Both the position numbers and the translations under genes were made by a program. Below, piece after piece: positions 1 to 9,559 of a DNA stretch of 64,000 nt. A model generated the notes under the pieces. It was not told where the DNA came from. It was given only the letters and a program-made list of their open reading frames with translations, and did not search any database. Position 1 is the stretch's first letter, and every line of letters begins with the position of its first letter. Origin of the DNA: Devriesea agamarum (GTDB taxonomy: Bacteria; Actinomycetota; Actinomycetes; Actinomycetales; Dermabacteraceae); assembly GCF_900070355.1 (NCBI RefSeq), contig NZ_LN849456.1:1860001-1924000 (forward strand), given 5' to 3'.

Positions 1-2168
1 CGGGTTGCCGGGGCCCCGGGACGGTAGGTGCCGTCCGGGTATCCGGTAGAGATTCCCTGCTGGTTCATCCAGGAAATCTCGTTGTAGAACGCGGTTCCCG
101 GCTTCACATCGGTAAACGCCGCTTTACTGGGCTGCGGCAGCGTCACCGTGAGCATCACATCGGTGCCGGTATTCGGTTGCGAGGAGATGTGCAGGTCAAC
201 CACCTTGGCCCCGGCCTGGTCCCGCGCTGATGCGGCCAAGGCATCTAACGGAAGCCGCAGCTGGGCCACACCATCGCGGTAGGGGGCCGTCAATGGCTTC
301 GTACCCGTTGCCGTGCCGTTCGCTGTCCCAGGGTTCGCCTTGCCGATTGTCGCCGTGGCCTGGGCGATCTGCGGGGCGCCGAGGCTCAGGGATTCGAGTC
401 CCTTCACATCGATCACCAAGTCAGTGCCGACAACGCGGGGTTGCGAGGTTTCCAGGCCGCGCGCCGCAAACGGCGGAACGGTGGGGCGATGAGCACCCAG
501 ATAGTCAATCCAGGCGTCCCGGTCCACCAGACCGGTGTCGGTCATGTTCTTCCCCTTAGTCAGAACATGGAAGTTGTCGCCGCCATTGATCAGGAAGCTG
601 GCCGAGACCACCGTGTATGTGGCGTGTGGATCGAGCGCTTTACCGTCGATGTGCACCGAAGTGATCCGCTGGCCTTCCGGCCGAGTGGAATCAAAGGTGT
701 AGGACACGTTCTTGGACAGTCCGAGTTGTATGTACGAGCGCGAGGGTACCGCTCCGTGAATATCCCGTTGCCACTGCTGTTCGAGCAGTGTTTTCACCTG
801 GGCGCCGGTGAGGTCTACCGTGCTGAGACCGTTAGCAAACGGGATGACGTCGTTGGCTTCACGGTAGGTGATCTTGCCGTCACCTTCGCTTCCTGAAGCC
901 TTATAGAACATATCGGCGCGGACCCCACCGGGGTTCATCACCCCGATATCGGCGCGCTTACTGGCATAGTTCTTTTGCTGGGTGCTCCACCGCATCGATT
1001 CAGCCAGCAGGTCCGACAGGGCGGAGCCACGACCGCGGTCATCGCCCTTGGCAGGCATCTCACCCTGACCGTTCCAGCGCCAGAATCCGTCTTTGTAGGT
1101 GGCGATTTGCGGTCCCCAGGCTGTGGTGATGTCGGCATCGAGGCTGCCGACGATCTTCGCGCCTTTCACTTCACCCGCAGCTTTTGCCTTCTCCACAATT
1201 TTTTTGGCCTCGTGGTAGCGGGGAAGCTTGGCCGCATCGCAGGCTGCGAGGTCTGCGCCCTTGGTCGCCAAGAGTTCGTTGGTCACCAGCTTGAGGCGGT
1301 CGCTGGCCTTGTCGTATTGGAAGGTCACCTTGGACAGCAGTTCCCCATATGAGGCTGCTTGAATAATGGGTCGGGTCCGGTCCGTTCCCGGCACTTTCGC
1401 TTCGTAGTCGTAGCGGACATGGGTGTGTCCGTTGTAGATGGCATCGGCCTTGGGCGAGGTTTTCTCGACCATCTTGGTGAACACCTGATCGTCGGTCTGC
1501 GGGGCTTTCCCCGAGTCAGCACCGACGGCCGCTCCTTCGTGGTATTCGACGACTAGCACGTCGTAATCGGCGGCAGGGATGGTGTCGATGACGGCGTTGA
1601 CGGAGTCGACGGGATCCTTGAACTGGATATCAGCGATTCCGCTCGGCGTCACCAGCGACGCGGTTTGTTCAGTCACCGCGCCCACAACAGCAACCCGCAC
1701 CTCGCCCGCTTTGACGATGACGTAGGGCTTGGCGGCTGGTCGTCCGTCGCGATGGAAAACATTCGCGCCAAGCAGCGGGAACTTGGAGCGCTTTTCGACG
1801 CGGTTGACCAGGGCGTCATACCCGCCGTCGAACTCGTGGTTGCCGAGCGCGGAGGCGTCAAGGTCCAAGGCGTTTAAGTAATCGATGGTCGGGTTGTCAT
1901 CGGCGATAAAGGAGGAGAACTCCGAGGCCCCGATATTGTCGCCAGCGGACAGGAATGCGCTGGCCGGAGCTTTAGCCCGCTGGGTTTCCAGTGTGCAGGC
2001 GAGGTTGAGCGCAGATGAGTCAATCCGGCCGTGAAAATCATTGATGTTAAACAGGGTGAAGGTCGTCGGAGCTGCAACCGCAGATGTCAGGCTGACAGGC
2101 AGAAGCAGAATTCCGGTCGCAAGGGCAGCGGTAAGGGTTCGCCCTCGTCGGCGACATGAAGGAGACAC
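1..2168 (-). CDS. Secreted 5'-nucleotidase / cyclic phosphodiesterase with C-terminal SLH domain (3' end outside window)
   Basis: Reading the minus strand from a GTG at 2168 gives at least 722 codons with no stop before the window edge. An in-frame stop lies five codons upstream, so this GTG is the only usable start; its ribosome binding site is weak. An Arg-rich N terminus and hydrophobic core ending in SAVAA look like a signal peptide. The metallophosphatase motifs follow in order: NINDFHGR, GNHEFD, NGHTHVRY. The C-terminal nucleotidase domain has NPGGVRAD and INGGDNF. After a Thr/Ala-rich linker, the last visible residues (AFYNEISWMNQQGISTGYPD) are a clear S-layer homology domain. Family members hydrolyse extracellular nucleotides to nucleosides and phosphate. 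SLH domains normally bind secondary cell wall polymers, so the enzyme is probably held on the wall. Further SLH repeats probably lie beyond the edge. Confidence 0.9.
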   Translation of the reverse strand, partial: MSPSCRRRGRTLTAALATGILLLPVSLTSAVAAPTTFTLFNINDFHGRIDSSALNLACTLETQRAKAPASAFLSAGDNIGASEFSSFIADDNPTIDYLNALDLDASALGNHEFDGGYDALVNRVEKRSKFPLLGANVFHRDGRPAAKPYVIVKAGEVRVAVVGAVTEQTASLVTPSGIADIQFKDPVDSVNAVIDTIPAADYDVLVVEYHEGAAVGADSGKAPQTDDQVFTKMVEKTSPKADAIYNGHTHVRYDYEAKVPGTDRTRPIIQAASYGELLSKVTFQYDKASDRLKLVTNELLATKGADLAACDAAKLPRYHEAKKIVEKAKAAGEVKGAKIVGSLDADITTAWGPQIATYKDGFWRWNGQGEMPAKGDDRGRGSALSDLLAESMRWSTQQKNYASKRADIGVMNPGGVRADMFYKASGSEGDGKITYREANDVIPFANGLSTVDLTGAQVKTLLEQQWQRDIHGAVPSRSYIQLGLSKNVSYTFDSTRPEGQRITSVHIDGKALDPHATYTVVSASFLINGGDNFHVLTKGKNMTDTGLVDRDAWIDYLGAHRPTVPPFAARGLETSQPRVVGTDLVIDVKGLESLSLGAPQIAQATATIGKANPGTANGTATGTKPLTAPYRDGVAQLRLPLDALAASARDQAGAKVVDLHISSQPNTGTDVMLTVTLPQPSKAAFTDVKPGTAFYNEISWMNQQGISTGYPDGTYRPGAPAT

Positions 2169-2403
2169 TGAAACTCGCTTTCACGGGTCTTGGGACGGGA
2201 CACCGCGCAGTTGGCACGCAGAATATCGCCACTTGTGCGGTGGTGAGTCCTATTGAACGTGACCAACCCCAGGATTGTCTGCTCGATGACCAATCAACCC
2301 AGGTATCTTGAAGGCAAGAGAAAACCGCCGTGAGAGACTGACAGCACTTCGGATAGGCCACCGACGTTCGATCCGCTACCTCGACGACGTCGAAAGGAGT
2401 GCC

Positions 2404-3756
2404 ATGACCGTCTTTTTCTCGCACAAGCGCCGCACGGTTCCAGCCAAGGACGGAGCATCTTGGCCGCACGTGATCGTCGTCGGCGGTGGTTTCGCCGGAG
2501 CGTCCCTGGTGCAAGCCCTGCGCGATACGCGGGTGCGTGTCACTCTGATCGACCGCAACGTGTACAAAACCTTCCAGCCGCTGCTGTACCAGGTAGCGAC
2601 CGCCGGGTTGAACCCGGGCGATGTCACCATGTTTTTGCGCGGGCTCTCCCTGAAACTGCCCAATATGCGCTACTGGCAGGGTGAACTCACCGGCATTGAC
2701 CAAGCCTCCCAGGAAGTTGTCCTTCGCGACGGCACTCGGATGCATTACGACCAGCTGGTGATCGCCACTGGCGCCACCACGAACTTCTTCCACACCACGG
2801 GTGGCGAAGAACACGCCATGCCGATGTACACCCGCTCTCAGGCGCTCGCTATCCGCGACCGCATCTTCGCCGAGCTGGAGCGTGCCTCCCGCAGCCGCGG
2901 GCAAGACCATCTGTGCGTGTCCATTGTGGGCGGCGGCCCCACCGGGGTAGAGATCGCTGGCGCTTTAGCGGATTTCCGTATGCAAGAGCTGGACATCCTC
3001 TACCCGGAGATGGATCCGGGCACCCTGGAAATTTCCATTATTCAGCGCGGGGCCGATCTGCTGAAGCCGTACCGCGAAAACTTCCGCCAGTATGCAGCTG
3101 ATGAATTGCGTGCCCGCGGCGTCGTTTTGCGTACCGGCCACGGGGTGAAAGAAGTCGGGTACGACTACGTGGTTTTGGATAACGACGAAATCGTAGAATC
3201 CGACATCACGATTTGGGCTGCGGGCGTGTCGGCGACTCCAGACGTGAAGAACTGGGGCCTGCCGCAGGGCAAAGGCGGCCGGATCGAAACCGATGAGCAT
3301 TGCCGGGTGAGCGGTACGCAGAACATTTACGCCGCGGGTGACATCGCGGCCATGCCCGAGGTGCTGCCTCAGCTGGCTCAGCCCGCTATCCAAACTGGTC
3401 AGCACATCGCCAAGGTGATCCGCGCAACGCTTCGCGGCGAGGAGCCCCCGGCGTTTTCTTACCGAGACTTCGGCACGATGGCCACGATTGGTCGGCATGC
3501 TGCAATCGCTCAGATTCCCGGTGCTCCTGACCTGTCTGGGTCGATTGGCTGGGTCGCCTGGATCGCGATTCACGTGAAGTCCCTGATTGGGCATCGCAAC
3601 CGGCGCGCCGTCCTGATGAACCTGCTGTCCTTGTATTCGGGGAATCGACACACGCACCAGCCGAACCCGGTGGTCGGTGAGATTAATTCCGAGGAGGCGG
3701 CGGCTATCTACGAGGCGATGCGGGATCTGCGGCGGTTCGGCGGCGATAAGAGGTAA
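2404..3756 (+). CDS. ndh: Type II NADH dehydrogenase (NDH-2)
   Basis: A 450-residue flavoprotein that passes electrons from NADH to quinone without pumping protons. The first Rossmann fold (VIVVGGGFAGASL) binds FAD. The second (VSIVGGGPTGVEIAGALADF) binds NADH. The YAAGDIAAMP motif near the C terminus is the usual FAD contact, and the C-terminal segment with two hydrophobic patches fits membrane association. The frame is open from 2308, but AAAGGAG at 2393-2399 sits just before the ATG at 2404, so that start is preferred. It is divergent from the 5'-nucleotidase across 235 bases. Length and motifs are normal for the family. Confidence 0.95.
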   Translation: MTVFFSHKRRTVPAKDGASWPHVIVVGGGFAGASLVQALRDTRVRVTLIDRNVYKTFQPLLYQVATAGLNPGDVTMFLRGLSLKLPNMRYWQGELTGIDQASQEVVLRDGTRMHYDQLVIATGATTNFFHTTGGEEHAMPMYTRSQALAIRDRIFAELERASRSRGQDHLCVSIVGGGPTGVEIAGALADFRMQELDILYPEMDPGTLEISIIQRGADLLKPYRENFRQYAADELRARGVVLRTGHGVKEVGYDYVVLDNDEIVESDITIWAAGVSATPDVKNWGLPQGKGGRIETDEHCRVSGTQNIYAAGDIAAMPEVLPQLAQPAIQTGQHIAKVIRATLRGEEPPAFSYRDFGTMATIGRHAAIAQIPGAPDLSGSIGWVAWIAIHVKSLIGHRNRRAVLMNLLSLYSGNRHTHQPNPVVGEINSEEAAAIYEAMRDLRRFGGDKR

Positions 3757-3786
3757 GTCGCATTATCGGCACCGAGTAATGCGTGA

Positions 3787-3840
3787 GGGCGCCGGCAGTC
3801 CCCGGTCGAGTTAACTGCGACAAGAAGCGAGCCGGCGCCC
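3787..3840. repeat. 10-bp perfect inverted repeat in the ndh / small ORF gap
   Basis: GGGCGCCGGC at 3787-3796 pairs with GCCGGCGCCC at 3831-3840 across a 34-base loop. It lies between converging ndh and the small minus-strand ORF. There is no T-run, so a classical terminator is uncertain; it could still end transcription from either side. Confidence 0.45.
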
Positions 3841-3862
3841 AATCGGCTGCCGATCACTCTTC

Positions 3863-3979
3863 TTAGTGAAACAGCAAATGCATACCAAGCTGGACCGAAG
3901 CCATCGTAACGATAAATATCGTTATAAACCTAGCGTAAACAAGCCACTTCTTCGCTCCCGTTTCAGCAGGGCGTCTCAT
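3863..3979 (-). CDS. Small single-span membrane protein, 38 residues
   Basis: The minus strand has AAGGAG, a 7-base spacer, ATG at 3979 and a 38-codon frame ending in TAA. The product begins MRRPAETGAKKW, a positively charged head, followed by about 24 mostly hydrophobic residues ending in MHLLFH. That suggests one transmembrane helix with the N terminus inside. It lies 140 bases downstream of the GH125 gene on the same strand and has its own strong ribosome binding site. I do not recognise the family. Short NSS-transporter subunits and respiratory-complex small subunits have a similar shape but no partner is adjacent. A small hairpin, TCACT/AGTGA (3855-3870), overlaps the stop codon. Confidence 0.6.
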   Translation of the reverse strand: MRRPAETGAKKWLVYARFITIFIVTMASVQLGMHLLFH

Positions 3980-4119
3980 ACGTTCACTCCTTACTCAAAT
4001 GGCACCGATTCAACATTTTGACCGATTCAATATTTCGGATGCCATCACCCACATACACAGGCACAGCTTCCGCATAGGAGACGCATCCCCACTAAGTGAG
4101 ACGACTCATGCTGCACACC

Positions 4120-5433
4120 TCACGCATGAGGCTGATATGCCGGACTCACCCCTGGGATCCGGAAACCGGCATGAACCAGGGCGAGCTCAGTGAACATCAT
4201 ATTCGACCAGGAAAACCATTCCCGGGTGAACGTCGCCGGCTCATTGACGTGAACACCCTCATGCATCATCCCGGTTCCGCCGTCGGTTGCCATCATAAGG
4301 TCGAGAAGACGGCGCTGCTCCTCGGCATCCGTACTGGTGAGCCCCTGAATCGCCAGGGCAATCGGCCACACGTGATCGGGCGGAGTATGCGGGGATCCGA
4401 CACCTTGCAGCTGCTCACCCTGGTAGTAATACGGATTGTGAGAGCTGAGCACCACCCGCCGGGTGGCACTGTAGACGGGATCTTCAATATCAATGCAGCC
4501 GAGATAGGGCAGCGAGAGCAAACTCGGCACATTGGCGTCATCCATCACCACATGCGCACCCTGACCATCGACCTCGTAGGCGAGGATGGTCTCCCCGCCT
4601 GGGCCGTCCACCATCGCATGTGCGGCTAGTCCGCCTCGAATCTCGCGGGATTTCACTCGCGCCTGAGCTGCAAGCTCTTCATCCTTCAACACCTCGGTTG
4701 CGATCTGCACCAGCGCATCGAGAGCCCGCGCGAGGTAAAAGTTCCCGGGCACGTTATAGCCCAGTTCGCAAGCGTCATCGCTCGGACGGAAGCCGGACCA
4801 CACCATGCCGGTGGGCACTACCAATGAGCCCCGCCCGTCGCGGCTTAAGGTGTCCTGTGCCGGAACTCCGGCGCGGCGGAAATAGTACTGGCTGCGTTCT
4901 TCATGATCCTGTTCCCGCTCAATGACGGTCAGAATGTTCTGCGCAGCTACCCGGAAGTTCTCGTCAACAAAGCCGGTGTATTCGGTGGCGCGCCATAAAG
5001 CATGGGCCAAATCCAAGCCGTAGCTCAAAGAGTCGAGTTCAAACTTTCGTTCCCAAATCCAATCGGAGACGACATCGGTATCGTCGTCGTCCCAGTGCTT
5101 GCCGTCCGCCGTACGGTTGAATGCATTGGCGTATGGATCCAGCGCAATGTACTGCCAATGCCTTCGGAGCAGACCTCCGATGAGCTGCTGAATCTCAGGA
5201 CGCCCCTGGGCCAGGTAAAGCAGGGGTCGCAGCTGCGCCGCCGAATCGCGCAGCCACATCGCCGGAATATCTCCGGTGATGACGAACGTCGTCCCATCCT
5301 CGTCCACGGTGACGGTGGTTTCGGTGGTGTTGCGCAGGTAGCTGACGACCCTGTGCGCAATCTCCTCACTACCGGTCACCTCGGACACACGATCGCGGAC
5401 TTCGTCGAGCAGATCGACATTGAGCTGAACCAA
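4120..5433 (-). CDS. GH125 exo-alpha-1,6-mannosidase
   Basis: A 437-residue metal-independent exo-alpha-mannosidase of glycoside hydrolase family 125. GDIPAMWLRDS at residues 54-64 is a family signature. RPSDD (about 216-220) and MHEGVHV (Glu about 392) fall where the general acid Asp and base Glu lie in characterised GH125 enzymes. EWFSWSNMMF near the C terminus is also typical. There is no signal peptide, so it should be cytoplasmic and act on imported manno-oligosaccharides or glycan fragments. Translation starts at a TTG at 5433; AAAGGAG six bases upstream supports it. No sugar transporter is adjacent, so the substrate source is not visible here. Confidence 0.9.
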   Translation of the reverse strand: MVQLNVDLLDEVRDRVSEVTGSEEIAHRVVSYLRNTTETTVTVDEDGTTFVITGDIPAMWLRDSAAQLRPLLYLAQGRPEIQQLIGGLLRRHWQYIALDPYANAFNRTADGKHWDDDDTDVVSDWIWERKFELDSLSYGLDLAHALWRATEYTGFVDENFRVAAQNILTVIEREQDHEERSQYYFRRAGVPAQDTLSRDGRGSLVVPTGMVWSGFRPSDDACELGYNVPGNFYLARALDALVQIATEVLKDEELAAQARVKSREIRGGLAAHAMVDGPGGETILAYEVDGQGAHVVMDDANVPSLLSLPYLGCIDIEDPVYSATRRVVLSSHNPYYYQGEQLQGVGSPHTPPDHVWPIALAIQGLTSTDAEEQRRLLDLMMATDGGTGMMHEGVHVNEPATFTREWFSWSNMMFTELALVHAGFRIPGVSPAYQPHA

Positions 5434-6050
5434 CTGCGGCTCCTTTAATCTCAGGGCGGCTTCGGGGGAACGTGCTACAGGCTTAATGCACGCGAGCGCC
5501 GCAAGTCCCTAGCCTAACTGTTCAAAGACTAAACAAAGGTCCCGCACATCCATTGCGCCGCATCCGATGTGGCAGACGAGTGCCGCGGGTCGTCGTCCTC
5601 GGCAGGTCCACCGCGACACTTGAGGGTCGCTGCATCTCTTGAGATTTCCGCACCGCTGGCGAGGAGCTGCATCTTTGGCGAGCCCGCCAACCCTCCACCA
5701 CATATCGCGTTCCTTGGGCACATATCGCGCACCTCAGAACCACTATGCGGACCAGATCTCGCACAGTGACACATCCAGCGCAACGCGGCAAACAGGGATC
5801 AGAGCCCTACCAAACCTTACAAATATAGATCGGATGTCATTACTATAAATTGTCGCAATTTCGGCTGACCCAATTGATGCACATTTCTTTATGTAGCCCT
5901 CAACACCGCCCTCAACAGGGGTATCCTCAACATGCCAAGGAGTTCGCACACGCCGGGGGCTACCCCGCGAACAACTGATCTCCTTTAGGGTTGCGTTACA
6001 CCGCCTCGGAAAAGTCACATCAATAGCCAGCACCCGCCGGAGCCTAAACG
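5434..6050. other. 617-base intergenic region without a convincing gene
   Basis: The region is less GC-rich than its neighbours, especially 5820-5900. The short frames on both strands lack a ribosome binding site and typical codon use, so I call none of them. It must hold the promoters of the GH125 gene (minus) and of the glycosyltransferase gene (plus). Short imperfect direct repeats at 5700-5759 are listed separately. Confidence 0.6.
5700..5759. repeat. Imperfect 20-base direct repeats (ACATATCGCG core)
   Basis: ACATATCGCG begins at 5700 and again at 5720, a 20-base period. A weaker third unit (CACTATGCGG) starts near 5741. CATATCGCG also occurs once more near 8070. The repeat has no assigned function; an upstream regulatory role is possible. 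Confidence 0.45.
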
Positions 6051-8030
6051 ATGAACCCCTTCCCCTCCATCACCGTCAAGACACTGCGCACGGCATTTTG
6101 GCATTTTCGTCGTGGCGGAATTCCACAAGTTCGCACCTGGTATACCCGGCAGAAATTACGGCAAACCGAGTCGAACGCCGATGCCCTTTCACTCCGAACC
6201 ACGCCACGACAATGCCGCTATCGCCCCAAAGACCCCTACGAAACGGCTGCAGCGGGCAAACAGGAACAGGACTACACGGTTGTCGACTTCACCCCAGCCA
6301 CACTGCCGCAACGACCTCCCCGCGCTTCAGAACTTAACGTAGCCGTCATTCTGGATGACTTTTCCCAATTGGCCTGGAGTTACGAATTCAACACCATCCA
6401 GATTACGCCGCAAAACTGGCCCCATATTCTCGCCGCGACGTCAATTGACATGCTGTTAGTGGAATCCGCATGGCAAGGAAACCAAGGAGCGTGGCGCTAC
6501 CACCTCACCGGCCCCTCGGCACCCTCACCAGCTCTGATCTCACTCCTAGAGCACTGTCAGAAGGCGCAAATCCCCACAATTTTTTGGAACAAAGAAGATC
6601 CGCCCCACTTCGAGGATTTCCTGGCAACGGCTCGCCTCTTCGATCAGGTTTTCACCACCGACGAGACCCTGATCCCCCGGTACCGAGAAGAACTCGGACA
6701 CGACCGGATCGCAGTCCTCCCGTTCGCGGCGCAAGATGCGGTGCACAATCCGATTCGACCCCGGCGCGGCCATCAAGAACGAGACGTCGCGTTCGCCGGA
6801 ATGTATTTTGCCCATAAATTTCCCGAACGCCGCGAACAAATGGATCTTCTGCTCGGGGGCGCCTTAGATGTCTCCGACCGAATGACCTACGGTTTAGAGA
6901 TTTTTAGCCGGTTTTTGGGAGAAAATGACCGCTACCAATTCCCAGGGAAGCTCGCACGCCGCGTTGTCGGCTCCCTGACCTACGATAAAATGCTGACGGC
7001 CTATAAAGCCTACAAAGTGTTCCTCAATGTCAATTCGGTGGTCACCAGCCCATCCATGTGCGCTCGACGAGTTTTTGAGATCACCGCCTCCGGAACACCC
7101 GTGGTCTCCACCCCCTCCGCCGCACTTCCCACCTTCTTCACCGGCCAGCAAGTTCCGCTCGCAACCTCTCGCGAAAGCGCCGGCCACATCGTGCGTGCCC
7201 TGGTGCGTTCCCCAGAGTTGCGCGATCGCACCGTGCACTGCGCCCAGCGCACCATTTGGCAACGGCATACCTACTCCCACCGGGCCCACCAAGTGCTGAC
7301 TGCTGCCGACCTCGGCGACCGCGCTATGCCGCTTGAGCTGCCCACCGTCTCCGCCCTGGTCTCAACCAACCGACCCCACCAGCTGAACCATCTCCTCGGT
7401 TCAGTCGCCCGTCAGAGCGGAGTGGAGCTCCAGTTAGTGCTGGTCTCCCACGGGTTTGAACTCGATAAAGCCGCAACCGTCGCACAGGCTCACGAGCTAG
7501 GTATCGCCGATGTGCACGTAATTCACATGCCGAGTGACACCTCCCTCGGAGAGTGCTTAAACCGAGCGGTCGAGGCTGCCGACGGGGATGTTCTCACCAA
7601 AATGGATGATGACGACGTCTACGGCACTCATTACCTGATGGACCTGCTGTATGCACTGCGCTGGTCCGGGGCCACTCTGGTGGGGAAACAAGCGCACTAC
7701 ATGTACCTCGCAGACCATGACGCCACTCTGCTTCGTTTTCGCGATAAAGAGCATCGTTGGACCGACCTGGTCATGGGGCCGACCCTAACCGCACTGCGCG
7801 ATGTCTTCCGCACTCACCCCTTCACGCCAGTTAGCCGTGGTGAAGATACCCAATTCCTGCGAGCTATCACCGCCGATGGCGGCTCTATCTATTCCGCAGA
7901 CCGCTTCAATTTCACGCAGATGCGCAGCGGACTGCGGGGCGGGCATGCCTGGTCAGCTGATGACCGTGAACTGCTTGCTACTGGCGATGTGGAATATTTC
8001 GGATACCACGAAACGCATATCAACATCTAA
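6051..8030 (+). CDS. Two-domain glycosyltransferase: CgeB-like GT-B part plus GT2 domain
   Basis: A 659-residue protein opening the polysaccharide locus. Residues about 90-400 form a CgeB/DUF3880-type glycosyltransferase region with VESAWQGN, TIFWNKEDPPHFEDF (about 177) and a C-terminal helix region with ASGTPVVSTPSA. Residues about 425-600 are a family 2 GT-A domain beginning SALVSTNRPHQ, with KMDDDDVYG (about 517-525) as the DXD-type metal and nucleotide-sugar site, and SRGEDTQFL as the acceptor-side motif. GGAG eight bases before the ATG supports the start. No signal peptide is seen, so it is probably cytoplasmic or at the membrane face. It likely adds two different sugars. It shares the FWNKEDP motif with the gene at 9556. 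Confidence 0.82.
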   Translation: MNPFPSITVKTLRTAFWHFRRGGIPQVRTWYTRQKLRQTESNADALSLRTTPRQCRYRPKDPYETAAAGKQEQDYTVVDFTPATLPQRPPRASELNVAVILDDFSQLAWSYEFNTIQITPQNWPHILAATSIDMLLVESAWQGNQGAWRYHLTGPSAPSPALISLLEHCQKAQIPTIFWNKEDPPHFEDFLATARLFDQVFTTDETLIPRYREELGHDRIAVLPFAAQDAVHNPIRPRRGHQERDVAFAGMYFAHKFPERREQMDLLLGGALDVSDRMTYGLEIFSRFLGENDRYQFPGKLARRVVGSLTYDKMLTAYKAYKVFLNVNSVVTSPSMCARRVFEITASGTPVVSTPSAALPTFFTGQQVPLATSRESAGHIVRALVRSPELRDRTVHCAQRTIWQRHTYSHRAHQVLTAADLGDRAMPLELPTVSALVSTNRPHQLNHLLGSVARQSGVELQLVLVSHGFELDKAATVAQAHELGIADVHVIHMPSDTSLGECLNRAVEAADGDVLTKMDDDDVYGTHYLMDLLYALRWSGATLVGKQAHYMYLADHDATLLRFRDKEHRWTDLVMGPTLTALRDVFRTHPFTPVSRGEDTQFLRAITADGGSIYSADRFNFTQMRSGLRGGHAWSADDRELLATGDVEYFGYHETHINI

Positions 8031-8192
8031 ATACATATCGATACACAAAAAGCATCAATAGATAACTGCATATCGCGACCCACGGGAGCCTCGAAAAATC
8101 GCGGCAACCACATCAAAAAAGTACGGAGGTCATAAACAAACCTGTTGGGCATCGGCGCTAGATAAACGGACGGATCTCACATTCTCTGTCCT

Positions 8193-8214
8193 GACCAGAA
8201 CCGATAACCTGGTC
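8193..8214. promoter_or_regulatory. Inverted repeat upstream of wecC, possible operator
   Basis: GACCAG at 8193-8198 and CTGGTC at 8209-8214 form a perfect 6-bp inverted repeat with a 10-base gap, about 100 bases before wecC. The surrounding 8031-8314 gap is relatively AT-rich. Only the symmetry supports a role. Confidence 0.25.
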
Positions 8215-8314
8215 TGTGACGATTCAATTTTCCTCACGACCTTGGCACATATCCCCACTTTTATATTTTCGTCTATTTCGCTTCTTCAAAACCTTTCCCC
8301 CAAGGAGCCCACCC

Positions 8315-9559
8315 ATGAACGCCATGGACACCGTTTGCGTCATCGGTCTCGGATATATCGGATTACCCACAGCGGCAGTGCTCGCGCAGGCAGGAACGAG
8401 GGTGATCGGCGTCGACGTGAATACCCAAAACGTTGCGGCGATCAACGCGGGAAAGGTGCCGTTCGTCGAGCCTGATCTCGAAACCACGGTCGCTGGCGTC
8501 GTCGCCCAGGGCCGTCTCACCGCCCAAACCGACACTCCCGAGGCCGACGCCTACATCGTGGCCGTTCCCACCCCATTTCAAGGGGACCACGAAGCCGATC
8601 TGTCATACATCAAGGCCGCCAGCAAAGGCATTGCGCCCCAGCTTCGCGGCGGAGAACTGGTGATCCTCGAATCCACCTCCCCGCCCGGAGCAACCGAAGA
8701 GATGTCCCGCTACATTCTCGACGAGCGCCCCGACCTCACCGCCGCACCCGGCCTGCCCAATAGCGTGTACTTCGCGCATTGCCCCGAACGTGTCCTCCCG
8801 GGCCGGATCATGGTCGAAATGGTCGCCAACGACCGCATTATCGGTGGCCTGACCGCAGAAGCCGCAGAGATGGCCCGACAGCTATACTCTCGCTTCTGCC
8901 AGGCGCAGCTGCTATTGACCGACGCCACCACCGCCGAAATGGCGAAGCTCACCGAGAACTCATTCCGCGACGTGAATATTGCCTTCGCCAATGAGCTATC
9001 GATAATCTGCGACCACCTCGGAATCGACGTGTGGGAGCTGATTGAACTGGCCAACCACCATCCCCGGGTCAATATTCTTCAGCCCGGCCCCGGAGTGGGC
9101 GGCCACTGCATTGCCGTCGATCCGTGGTTCATCGTCTCTGCGGCGCGCGAGCAGGCACAGCTCATTGGCACCGCCCGCGAGGTTAACGACGCTAAACCGG
9201 ACTTCGTGATCACGAAGGTCCTCGACAAAGCCGAGAAGTTTAAGGCACCGGTCATTGCCGCTCTCGGCATCGCTTTTAAAGCGGATATCGACGATCTGAG
9301 GGAATCCCCATCCCGGGATATCGCCTTGAAACTGGCAACGAAGATTCCCGACGGCCAGGTCCTCGTGGTCGAACCCAATATCTGTGAGCTTCCCGCCGAT
9401 TTGGCCGACCGTGAAAACATTGAGCTGGTATCACTGGATGACGCTCTTGACCGTGCCGACATCGTGCTGGTGTTGGTCGATCACGAACCTTTTACGTCTG
9501 TGGACCGTAAACGCCTTGAGGAAAAGATCATTATCGATACGAAAGGGCTGTGGCGATGA
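8315..9559 (+). CDS. wecC: UDP-N-acetyl-D-mannosamine dehydrogenase
   Basis: A 414-residue member of the UDP-sugar 6-dehydrogenase family that oxidises UDP-ManNAc to UDP-ManNAcA with two NAD+. The N-terminal NAD fold is VCVIGLGYIGLPTAAVLA. The catalytic cysteine is Cys-265 in GPGVGGHCIAVDP. FKADIDDLRESPS is the UDP-binding C-terminal motif. The frame is open from 8216, but AAGGAG at 8302-8307, seven bases before the ATG at 8315, marks the start. Its pairing with wecB in the same locus favours UDP-ManNAc over UDP-glucose as substrate. It overlaps the next gene by four bases (ATGA), so the two are translationally coupled. Confidence 0.88.
   Translation: MNAMDTVCVIGLGYIGLPTAAVLAQAGTRVIGVDVNTQNVAAINAGKVPFVEPDLETTVAGVVAQGRLTAQTDTPEADAYIVAVPTPFQGDHEADLSYIKAASKGIAPQLRGGELVILESTSPPGATEEMSRYILDERPDLTAAPGLPNSVYFAHCPERVLPGRIMVEMVANDRIIGGLTAEAAEMARQLYSRFCQAQLLLTDATTAEMAKLTENSFRDVNIAFANELSIICDHLGIDVWELIELANHHPRVNILQPGPGVGGHCIAVDPWFIVSAAREQAQLIGTAREVNDAKPDFVITKVLDKAEKFKAPVIAALGIAFKADIDDLRESPSRDIALKLATKIPDGQVLVVEPNICELPADLADRENIELVSLDDALDRADIVLVLVDHEPFTSVDRKRLEEKIIIDTKGLWR

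Noticed and set aside
2047-2910. 287-residue minus-strand frame opposite ndh
   Set aside because: It is the antisense of the NADH dehydrogenase, which has full family motifs and a ribosome binding site.
5743-6033. 96-residue minus-strand frame before the first glycosyltransferase
   Set aside because: Sits in an AT-richer promoter region, with no ribosome binding site and no recognisable motif.
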